In this document: in pieces, positions 1 through 5,546 of the stretch
Numbering within the stretch: position 1 is the stretch's first letter
How the letters are laid out: each line of letters begins with the position of its first letter
DNA from: Actinomycetota bacterium
GTDB lineage: Bacteria > Actinomycetota > Actinomycetes > Nanopelagicales > Nanopelagicaceae
Length of the DNA stretch: 5,546 nucleotides
Reading direction: 5' to 3'
Assembly (NCBI GenBank): GCA_947480375.1
Contig: CANKCX010000061.1
Coordinates: 1-5,546, forward strand
Notes under the pieces: model-generated
Told to the model about the DNA's origin: nothing
The model's database searches: none
What the model saw: the letters and a program-made list of their open reading frames with translations, nothing else
Translations under genes and position numbers: made by a program

Positions 1-701
1 AGGCCATGACATTTATGTCAGAAAAGTATCCAGAGAATCAATTTGCAATAGTTGGTAGCTCTGGCGTCGAATCTTTGAATGTGAGTTGCATGGCATTTGG
101 TATGAACGAGGGTTCATATCTTGCCGGAATTATGGCTGCGCTAAATTCTAAGAGTGGCAAAGTTGGGTACCTAGGGGATTCAGATAACCCAAAGAACGAT
201 TTGGCACTGCGTAATTTTCAAGCAGGAGTTAAATCTGCAGCTAAGAAGGTAAAAGTTTTTGCTCGCAATCCGAACACATCAGCAGATGCAGACATTACAA
301 ATCTTGCTGGCCAAGGGGTTGATGTAATTTTTGCTAATTGGTCGCGCAATAGCAGTGTGATTACTTCACTTACCAAGTTAGCTAAGGCGAAGAAATCTAT
401 AAAATTAATCGGAGTCCGCCCAGAGCAATTTTTCTTGGCAACAAAAGATGCCCAGAAGTTTCTAATCGGGTATGTAAATCAGAGATTTGATCTTGCTGTC
501 ATCGATTTGTTCACTGCTGCAGTTGCAAATAAAACTATTACCGAAGATGTTGACGCTGCTAATGGCGTCTTTGGACGTAAATATAATTTAGCCAATAACG
601 GAGTTGATCTAATCGCAACAAATGCGAATCAAGCTTCGAAGAGTGCGGTAGCTAAAGCAAAAGCTGCGATTCTGGCTAAGAATATTAAGGTTATTAACTA
701 A
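1..701 (+). CDS. BMP/Med-family ABC transporter substrate-binding protein, C-terminal part (5' end outside window)
   Basis: This is the periplasmic-binding-type component of an ABC importer of the BMP/PnrA (basic membrane protein, Med) family, normally an extracellular lipoprotein that delivers ligand, often a nucleoside, to its permease. The reading frame is open from base 3 to the TAA at 699-701 (232 residues visible). The ATG at 6 is internal, because family members are about 330-360 residues and the signal peptide and first lobe are missing. Family features seen (numbered from that ATG): NQFAIV at 11-16, the NEGSYLAGIMAA helix at 34-45, KVGYLGD at 52-58, the FQAGVKSA segment at 71-78, GVDVIFA at 104-110, IKLIGV at 132-137, and a C-terminal NNGVDLIATN followed by the Lys/Ala-rich last helix. 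Two usual pocket elements are altered: the Gly-rich loop after the GVDVIFA strand reads NWSRNSS, and the usual GVD reads GVR (Arg138). The ligand is therefore uncertain; a nucleoside is suggested only by family and by deoC nearby. It converges on the minus-strand operon with 2 bases between stops. Confidence 0.88.
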   Translation, partial: AMTFMSEKYPENQFAIVGSSGVESLNVSCMAFGMNEGSYLAGIMAALNSKSGKVGYLGDSDNPKNDLALRNFQAGVKSAAKKVKVFARNPNTSADADITNLAGQGVDVIFANWSRNSSVITSLTKLAKAKKSIKLIGVRPEQFFLATKDAQKFLIGYVNQRFDLAVIDLFTAAVANKTITEDVDAANGVFGRKYNLANNGVDLIATNANQASKSAVAKAKAAILAKNIKVIN

Positions 702-707
702 CCTTAA
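685..707. terminator. Inverted repeat spanning both convergent stop codons (possible bidirectional terminator)
   Basis: A perfect 9-base inverted repeat, TTAAGGTTA at 685-693 and TAACCTTAA at 699-707, flanks a 5-base loop (694-698). It contains the stop codon of the plus-strand gene (699-701) and that of the minus-strand gene (704-706), so it would fold in both transcripts. The stem has only two G:C pairs and no T-run follows on either strand, so it is not a classic intrinsic terminator. A weak or assisted bidirectional terminator, or a 3'-end protecting hairpin, is an inference from its position. Confidence 0.4.
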
Positions 708-1543
708 ATTCCGACTGTGTGCCAGATCGTCTTTATCTCCATGAAATTGGTCATTCGCTTTGTTGAAAGCGCCTCGTTAAATGAGTAGATCCGCTTCAGA
801 TTCTCAGAGCCCAGCTCTTTAAGTTCGATAACTTCCTTATTGCTTAGGCCTGTTGCATCAATGCCATCGATATCCATGTGGGATCCGGCCCATGATACGA
901 ATTGATCAGCCTTACCGGTAAGAATATTGATGACGCCGGCTGGAACATCACTTGTTGCAAGACATTCAGCGAGAGTAATCGCACACAATGGATTCTTTTC
1001 ATTGGCAATGAGAATCGCAGTATTTCCTGTCGCAATTACAGGTGCTACTGCAGCAACCAAATTCAACAGCGATGGCTTTCCATCGGCAAAAATTGCAACT
1101 ACGCCAAGGCTCTCTGGGATTGAGAAGTTGTAGAACGGACCAGAAACTGGATTAGTAGATCCAGAGATTGAATCGATCTTGTCGCACCATCCGGCATACC
1201 AAACCCAAGTATCGATTGCGCTTTGCACCTGAGCCTTTGCAGAAGCCGGTGTAGCACCTTCTTGGGCAACTATTTCAGCAATGAACTGTTCAGAACGACC
1301 TTGCATTATTTCTGCAACGCGATAAAGAATTTGGCCACGGTTAAATGCTGTTGCACTTGACCAGCCGTGGTGCGCTGCTCTTGCGGCAACTACTGATTCA
1401 CGTAAATCTTTTCGAGAACCAAAACATGGATTAGCAAGGAACTTTCCCTTGGCATCCTTTAATTCATATACGCGACCAGATTCACTTCGTGGAAAGCTGC
1501 CATTAATAAATAACTTATAGGTTTTCATGACATCGATACGCAT
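704..1543 (-). CDS. Non-catalytic aldehyde dehydrogenase-fold protein (short ALDH, ALDH16 C-terminal-domain-like)
   Basis: This 279-residue protein is colinear with the N-terminal half of an aldehyde dehydrogenase (normally about 480) but lacks the catalytic half. Seen: YKLFINGSF at 9-17 (ALDH1-like start LFINGKF in the neighbour), VAARAAHHGWSSATAFNRGQIL at about 52-73, AGWCDKI at 117-123, and a Rossmann-type stretch VAPVIATGNTAIL to PAGVINILTG at 166-210. Ungapped comparison with the neighbouring catalytic ALDH shows Pro-Trp-Asn-Phe-Pro replaced by DGKPS (catalytic Asn164 to Lys156) and the NAD-phosphate Lys187 replaced by Ile179. The catalytic Glu (ELGGK) and Cys motifs are absent. The last 30 residues (FMEIKTIWHTVGI at the end) do not look like an ALDH catalytic domain. 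The start follows the upstream stop by one base and has AAGGG at 1559-1555; ATG 1528 has no such site. It is an intact frame and not obviously decayed. By family knowledge, ALDH16 proteins carry such a non-catalytic second ALDH domain, so a structural partner of the preceding enzyme is the likely role (inference). Confidence 0.82.
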   Translation of the reverse strand: MRIDVMKTYKLFINGSFPRSESGRVYELKDAKGKFLANPCFGSRKDLRESVVAARAAHHGWSSATAFNRGQILYRVAEIMQGRSEQFIAEIVAQEGATPASAKAQVQSAIDTWVWYAGWCDKIDSISGSTNPVSGPFYNFSIPESLGVVAIFADGKPSLLNLVAAVAPVIATGNTAILIANEKNPLCAITLAECLATSDVPAGVINILTGKADQFVSWAGSHMDIDGIDATGLSNKEVIELKELGSENLKRIYSFNEALSTKRMTNFMEIKTIWHTVGI

Positions 1544-1544
1544 T

Positions 1545-2996
1545 TTAGTATTGTCCCTTCAAATAACCGGAGAGACCATGTCTTCCACCTTCTCGACCCC
1601 AGCCGGATTCTTTATAACCTCCGAATGGGCTTGCTGGATCAAATTTATTAAAGGTATTCGCCCAGATAACTCCGGCACGAAGTCGCTTTGCAGTCCAAAG
1701 AATTCGCGATCCCTTATCGCTCCAAATACCTGCAGATAGGCCATAAGGCGTGTTATTCGCCTTATCTATTGCTTCTTGTGGAGTTCGGAATGTTAGAACC
1801 GAAAGAACAGGTCCAAAGATTTCTTCGCGTGCAATTCTGTGCGACTGAGATACACCAGTAAATATTGTTGGGGGATACCAGAAACCTGAAGTAGGAAGTT
1901 TGCAATCTGGGCTCCAGCGCATCGCACCTTCGATATCACCAGATTCAGCTAAATCTTTTATTCGTCCAAGCTGGGCCGAGCTATTGATTGCGCCAAGATC
2001 GGTGTTCTTATCCATTGGATTACCAATGCGAATTAAATTCATGCGGTTCTTCAGTTTTTCAATGACTTCATCTTGAACGTTCTCTTGAATTAGAAGCCTT
2101 GAACCAGCGCAACAAACATGACCTTGATTGAAGAAAATGCCATTAACTATTCCTTCAACTGCTTCATCAATTGGAGCATCCTCAAAAACAATATTTGCAC
2201 CTTTGCCGCCAAGCTCAAGTGTTGCGCTCTTCTTGGTTCCGGCGATTGCTTTTGCAATTGCCTTTCCGACACCAGTCGAACCAGTGAATGCAACCTTATC
2301 GACGCCGGGGTGATTAACCAGATGTGATCCTGTAGCGCCATCGCCAGTAACAATATTTACAACACCTGCTGGTAGCCCTGCTTGCTGACAAACCTCGGCA
2401 AATAAAAGCGCAGTAAGTGGAGTTGTTTCGGCGGGCTTGAGAACAACCGTATTTCCAGTTGCTAGTGCCGGTGCGATCTTCCAGGCCAACATAAGCATCG
2501 GAAAGTTCCAAGGAATTATCTGTGCCGCAACGCCATACGGTTTTGGATTTGATCCATGTCCGGCATATGAAAGCTTGTCTGCCCAACCAGCGTGATAAAA
2601 GAAATGTGCCGCTGCAAGTGGAATATCGGTATCTCTTGTTTCGCGAATTGGTTTTCCGTTATCTAAAGTTTCAAGTACTGCAAATTCACGGCTGCGTTCC
2701 TGCAAAATTCTGGCAATTCTAAAGAGATATTTACCGCGTTCTGCTGCTGGCATCTTTGACCAAGTCTTAACAAAAGCGTTGCGAGCCGCGGTCACAGCTA
2801 GGTTTACATCGGCTAATTCGGCGTAAGCAATCTTGGCTAGTACTTCTTCAGTTGCTGGATTAACCGTCGTGAAAGTTTTTCCCGACTTAGGTGCGACGAA
2901 CTTCCCATTTATAAATAAGCCATATTCGCTCTTGATATCTACAAGGGCAGAAGATTCTGGGGCCGGTGCGTATTCGAAGTTATTCACATTACTCAT
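1545..2996 (-). CDS. NAD(P)+-dependent aldehyde dehydrogenase, catalytic, complete
   Basis: This 483-residue cytosolic enzyme has the normal ALDH superfamily length and all expected motifs, and should oxidise an aldehyde to the acid with NAD(P)+. Residues seen: PWNFP at 162-166 with the catalytic Asn164, VVLKPAE with cofactor-binding Lys187, the Rossmann motif FTGSTGVGK at 237-245, the general base Glu261 in ELGGKG, the nucleophile Cys295 in NQGHVCCAGSR (codon 2112-2114), EEIFGPVLSV at 391-400, and the C-terminal SPFGGYKESGWGREGG. It starts at ATG 2996, 16 bases after the deoC stop, with only a weak purine-rich stretch (GAGAAAAGAACAGAG) as ribosome site. It sits between deoC, whose product is acetaldehyde, and a non-catalytic ALDH-fold gene that begins one base after its stop. 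Acetaldehyde is the likely substrate by context; the sequence alone does not fix specificity. It has the hydrolytic-type motif set and is not fused to an alcohol dehydrogenase, so acetate is the more likely product than acetyl-CoA, though this is not certain. Confidence 0.94.
   Translation of the reverse strand: MSNVNNFEYAPAPESSALVDIKSEYGLFINGKFVAPKSGKTFTTVNPATEEVLAKIAYAELADVNLAVTAARNAFVKTWSKMPAAERGKYLFRIARILQERSREFAVLETLDNGKPIRETRDTDIPLAAAHFFYHAGWADKLSYAGHGSNPKPYGVAAQIIPWNFPMLMLAWKIAPALATGNTVVLKPAETTPLTALLFAEVCQQAGLPAGVVNIVTGDGATGSHLVNHPGVDKVAFTGSTGVGKAIAKAIAGTKKSATLELGGKGANIVFEDAPIDEAVEGIVNGIFFNQGHVCCAGSRLLIQENVQDEVIEKLKNRMNLIRIGNPMDKNTDLGAINSSAQLGRIKDLAESGDIEGAMRWSPDCKLPTSGFWYPPTIFTGVSQSHRIAREEIFGPVLSVLTFRTPQEAIDKANNTPYGLSAGIWSDKGSRILWTAKRLRAGVIWANTFNKFDPASPFGGYKESGWGREGGRHGLSGYLKGQY
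1555..1559 (-). promoter_or_regulatory. Ribosome binding site of the short ALDH gene, inside the preceding gene
   Basis: On the minus strand AAGGG lies 11 bases before the ATG at 1543, within the Lys480-Gly481 codons of the upstream aldehyde dehydrogenase. It favours ATG 1543 over the in-frame ATG at 1528. With only one base between the TAA and the ATG, translational coupling of the two ALDH genes is likely. Confidence 0.5.
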
Positions 2997-3012
2997 CTCT
3001 GTTCTTTTCTCA

Positions 3013-3960
3013 TTAATCTAACGTCACATAATTAGGGCTTGCGTAATATCCATCGCGCATTTTCATACGCTGTATTAGCAAATCATTTAAAAGCGCACTT
3101 GCACCGATACGGAAGAGCGATGGATCTAGCCATTCTGGTCCAGCAATTTCATTTACTAGAACCAATTGTTTGATTGCATCTTTAGTATTTCGAATTCCGC
3201 CTGCAGGTTTTACGCCAATGCGAGTACCAGTCATTTTGTAGAAATCTCGTACAGCTTCAAGCATCACGTAGACGACAGGAGCCGTAGCGGCTGGAGCCAC
3301 TTTTCCGGTACTTGTTTTAATGAAATCTGCGCCAGCCAACATGGCTAGATAAGAGGCTTTGCGTACATTATCAAGAGTTACTAGTTCACCGGTTTCGAGA
3401 ATAACTTTTAGATGCACATCTGAGCCACAAACTTCTTTAATTGTCTTAATCTCATCAAATACCAAACCTAGATTTCCGGCTAAGAAAGCACCGCGGTCAA
3501 TAACCATATCTATTTCACCGGCACCATTTGCAATTGCATCTTTAGTATCTTGAATTTTAACTTCCATACTTGCTCGACCAGATGGAAATGCAGTTGTAAC
3601 GGCTGCTACAGGAATATGTTTTCCGCCGCCAGAATCCAGAGCATCTCTAGCAATTTTTACCATGTCGTTATAAACACAGATCGCGCCTACTGATGGCACC
3701 GTTAAATCTGTTGGATCTGGATAGACAGCTTTTGCACAAAGCGCTTTAACTTTTCCAGGAGTATCTGCACCTTCTAAAGTTGTTAGATCAACCATTCGAA
3801 TTGCTAGATCAATTGCCCAATTCTTACTTGAGGTTTTTATGCTGCGAGTTGCCAACATTTCTACCCGCGCGCTTGCTCCAACTTGATCAACGGGAGGAAG
3901 GGTCTTTAAGAAATTCCTTAGCGATGCTTCGCTGTAATTAGGAAGTAGCGTTGAATTCAC
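3013..3960 (-). CDS. deoC: Deoxyribose-phosphate aldolase (long form)
   Basis: DeoC (EC 4.1.2.4) is a cytosolic class I aldolase that splits 2-deoxy-D-ribose 5-phosphate into acetaldehyde and D-glyceraldehyde 3-phosphate, the last step of deoxynucleoside catabolism. The 315 residues are of the long type shared by actinobacteria and human DERA, with about 55 extra N-terminal residues compared with the 259-residue E. coli enzyme. Seen: MVDLTTLEGADT at 57-67, ICVYNDMV near 94-101, TAFPSGR at 123-129, EIDMVIDRG with catalytic Asp151, the Schiff-base Lys215 in DFIKTSTGK, the second active-site Lys251 in KPAGGIR, and phosphate-site residues FRIGAS at 283-288. It starts with GTG at 3960: an in-frame TAA at 3964-3966 forbids a longer protein, and the next ATG (residue 35) would remove a conserved part. 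The AAGG before the GTG is only one base away, so the ribosome site is poor. It follows the carboxylase gene by 23 bases and precedes the ALDH gene by 16. Confidence 0.96.
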   Translation of the reverse strand: MNSTLLPNYSEASLRNFLKTLPPVDQVGASARVEMLATRSIKTSSKNWAIDLAIRMVDLTTLEGADTPGKVKALCAKAVYPDPTDLTVPSVGAICVYNDMVKIARDALDSGGGKHIPVAAVTTAFPSGRASMEVKIQDTKDAIANGAGEIDMVIDRGAFLAGNLGLVFDEIKTIKEVCGSDVHLKVILETGELVTLDNVRKASYLAMLAGADFIKTSTGKVAPAATAPVVYVMLEAVRDFYKMTGTRIGVKPAGGIRNTKDAIKQLVLVNEIAGPEWLDPSLFRIGASALLNDLLIQRMKMRDGYYASPNYVTLD

Positions 3961-3983
3961 GCCTTAAATCTAGCACTTAAGCC

Positions 3984-5546
3984 CTAATCTTCGATGACAC
4001 AAAGAACGGCACCACTCGCAACAGTCTGTCCAACACTTGCATGCAACTTTGAAATTGTTCCTGCCTTGTGAGCTATCAAAGGTTGTTCCATCTTCATGGC
4101 TTCAAGAACAACAATCAGATCGCCAACCTCGACTCGGTCACCATTTCCTTTAACAACTTTCACCACAGTTCCCTGCATTGGGCTCTCGAGAGAATCACCA
4201 GCAAGCGCTGTGATTGCATTGCTCTTCACTCGGTGTCGCTTCTGAATTGGCTCTGGAGTGTGAAGCAATACTTCAAATCTATGTCCATCTACTTCAGCAA
4301 TAATCTTCTGTGATGCAGCCTTTGAATCGGCGGTTCCTTGTTTAAAGGAAAATGGCGGAATCTCGTTATTGAATTCATTTTCGATATAGCTTGTATATAC
4401 CTTGAAATCTTTAATGAAATTAGGATCATCGACAATTGCGCGGTGGAACGGCAGCGCTGTTGCGAGGCCACCAATATCAAATTCCCGCAGCGCACGACGA
4501 GCACGTTCAATGGCTTCTTCGCGGGTGGCTGCCGTAACAATTAATTTTGCGAGTAGTGAATCAAAGTGCGATCCAATTGTGTGACCATGGTCAAAACCAG
4601 CATCGATACGAACGCCAGGCCCAGAAGGAACTTCCCATTTAGTAATAGTTCCTAGAGATGGAAGAAAACCCTTACCCGGATCTTCGCCATTAATTCTAAA
4701 TTCAATACTGTGGCCACGAATTACTGGATCTACTGGATTAATTTCAAGGCCATCTGCAATTCTAAATTGTTCACGAACTAGATCTAGCCCGGTCACTTCT
4801 TCGCTGACTGGGTGTTCTACTTGCAGACGAGTGTTTACTTCTAAGAATGAAATCGTGCCATCAGAACCAATTAAGAATTCACAAGTTCCAGCACCTATAT
4901 AACCAGCCTTCTTCATGATGGCCTTACTAGATGCATAAAGCTGATCAATCTGGGCCTGCGATAAGAATGGCGCCGGTGCTTCTTCGACTAATTTCTGATG
5001 GCGACGTTGCAAAGAACAATCTCTCGTACTTACAACAATTGCATTGCCCTTAGAATCGATAAGAACTTGGGTTTCAACATGTCGGGGTTTATCTAGATAA
5101 CGTTCAACGAAACATTCACCACGACCGAATCCGGTAATTGCTTCACGCACAGCAGATGCAAAAAGTTCTGGAATCTCTTCAATCGTGTGGGCAACTTTTA
5201 GCCCGCGTCCGCCGCCGCCATGTGCCGCCTTGATTGCAACTGGCAATCCATGTTCCTTTGCGAATTGCACAATCTCTTCAGGAGTATCAACTGGATCAAT
5301 GGTGCCTGCAACCAACGGTGCGCCAACTTCGGCTGCAATTTTTCTTGCTGAAACTTTGTCACCAAGCAATCTAATTGCTCTTGGTGGTGGCCCAATCCAA
5401 ATTAATCCGGCAGCAATAACTTTATCTGCGAAATCAGCATTCTCTGAGAGAAAGCCATATCCCGGGTGAACTGCATCTGCGCCAGATTTCTTGGCAATAT
5501 CAATAATTTTATTCTGATCTAAATAAGTTTCAGCTGCAGATAAACC
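3984..5546 (-). CDS. Acetyl/propionyl-CoA carboxylase alpha subunit: biotin carboxylase fused to biotin carrier (5' end outside window)
   Basis: This subunit uses ATP and bicarbonate to carboxylate biotin carried on its own C-terminal domain; a separate carboxyltransferase beta subunit, not in the window, then transfers the CO2 to acetyl-, propionyl- or other acyl-CoA. The frame is open from 5546 to the TAG at 3984-3986 (520 residues). The first about 60-70 residues are missing, giving about 585 in full, the usual actinobacterial AccA size. TTG 5369 is not a start: it is a Leu in the conserved ...[13 protein letters not shown]. Domains (counted from the first visible residue): N-terminal biotin carboxylase domain with [14 protein letters not shown] at about 32-45; ATP-grasp with the Gly-rich loop HGGGGRG at 109-115, [11 protein letters not shown] at about 176-184, Glu223, and [14 protein letters not shown] at 236-249; biotin carboxylase C-terminal domain with [12 protein letters not shown] and [10 protein letters not shown]; and a biotinyl domain with EAMKMEQ, biotin-accepting Lys485 (codon 4092-4094). 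All key residues are present. Acyl-CoA preference cannot be read from this subunit. Confidence 0.93.
   Translation of the reverse strand, partial: GLSAAETYLDQNKIIDIAKKSGADAVHPGYGFLSENADFADKVIAAGLIWIGPPPRAIRLLGDKVSARKIAAEVGAPLVAGTIDPVDTPEEIVQFAKEHGLPVAIKAAHGGGGRGLKVAHTIEEIPELFASAVREAITGFGRGECFVERYLDKPRHVETQVLIDSKGNAIVVSTRDCSLQRRHQKLVEEAPAPFLSQAQIDQLYASSKAIMKKAGYIGAGTCEFLIGSDGTISFLEVNTRLQVEHPVSEEVTGLDLVREQFRIADGLEINPVDPVIRGHSIEFRINGEDPGKGFLPSLGTITKWEVPSGPGVRIDAGFDHGHTIGSHFDSLLAKLIVTAATREEAIERARRALREFDIGGLATALPFHRAIVDDPNFIKDFKVYTSYIENEFNNEIPPFSFKQGTADSKAASQKIIAEVDGHRFEVLLHTPEPIQKRHRVKSNAITALAGDSLESPMQGTVVKVVKGNGDRVEVGDLIVVLEAMKMEQPLIAHKAGTISKLHASVGQTVASGAVLCVIED

Noticed and set aside
844..1133. 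Small open frames on both strands within the short ALDH gene
   Set aside because: They are alternative-frame readings of a well-supported gene, with no family resemblance or ribosome site.
704..1543. Short ALDH as a frameshifted or truncated pseudogene
   Set aside because: The frame is uninterrupted, it ends in a distinct tail, and no catalytic-half remnant is found in other frames before the convergent gene begins 2 bases away.
2118..2722. Overlapping plus- and minus-strand frames of 60-90 codons inside the catalytic ALDH gene
   Set aside because: They are shadows of a gene with complete catalytic motifs; their translations look like frame-shifted ALDH sequence.
3961..3983. Possible hairpin or operator between the carboxylase gene and deoC
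   Set aside because: Only a 5-base CTTAA/TTAAG pairing with a large loop is present, which is expected by chance in A+T-rich sequence.
5367..5369. Carboxylase gene starting at TTG 5369
   Set aside because: The frame continues to the right edge and encodes conserved biotin carboxylase sequence ([19 protein letters not shown]); the TTG is a Leu codon inside the domain.
5185..5469. 94-codon plus-strand frame opposite the carboxylase gene
   Set aside because: It is antisense to the conserved biotin carboxylase N-terminal and ATP-grasp region, and its Pro run is simply the complement of the Gly-rich loop.

Overview
The window suggests an actinobacterium with a compact, A+T-leaning genome (low-to-mid 40s percent G+C by eye). 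The proteins look actinobacterial: a long-form DeoC ending in ...YVTLD, and a fused biotin carboxylase/biotin carrier subunit with an EFNNEIPPF segment. Genes are packed with gaps of 1 to 23 bases. A streamlined freshwater lineage such as the Nanopelagicales (acI group) would fit, but that placement is an inference.

Layout. Bases 1-701 (+) hold the C-terminal part of a BMP/Med-family ABC-transporter substrate-binding protein, cut by the left edge. It converges, with only 2 bases between stop codons, on a four-gene minus-strand run covering the rest of the window. Read in transcription order (right to left), these are: an acyl-CoA carboxylase alpha subunit cut by the right edge (5546-3984), deoC (3960-3013, GTG start), a complete catalytic aldehyde dehydrogenase (2996-1545), and a short protein of the ALDH fold without the catalytic half (1543-704). 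Gaps are 23, 16 and 1 bases, so this is very probably one operon whose promoter lies off the right side. No stretch over 25 bases is non-coding. I see no tRNA, rRNA, CRISPR, insertion sequence or phage gene.

How the genes may work together. BMP-family binding proteins commonly serve nucleoside uptake. DeoC splits deoxyribose 5-phosphate into glyceraldehyde 3-phosphate and acetaldehyde, the aldehyde dehydrogenase can oxidise the acetaldehyde, and the biotin-dependent carboxylase works on acyl-CoAs downstream. The window therefore looks like part of a deoxynucleoside salvage and carbon-use locus. The most notable point is the aldehyde dehydrogenase pair. A full catalytic ALDH is followed at once by a non-catalytic partial ALDH fold with its own C-terminal tail, which resembles a two-gene version of the fused ALDH16 architecture.
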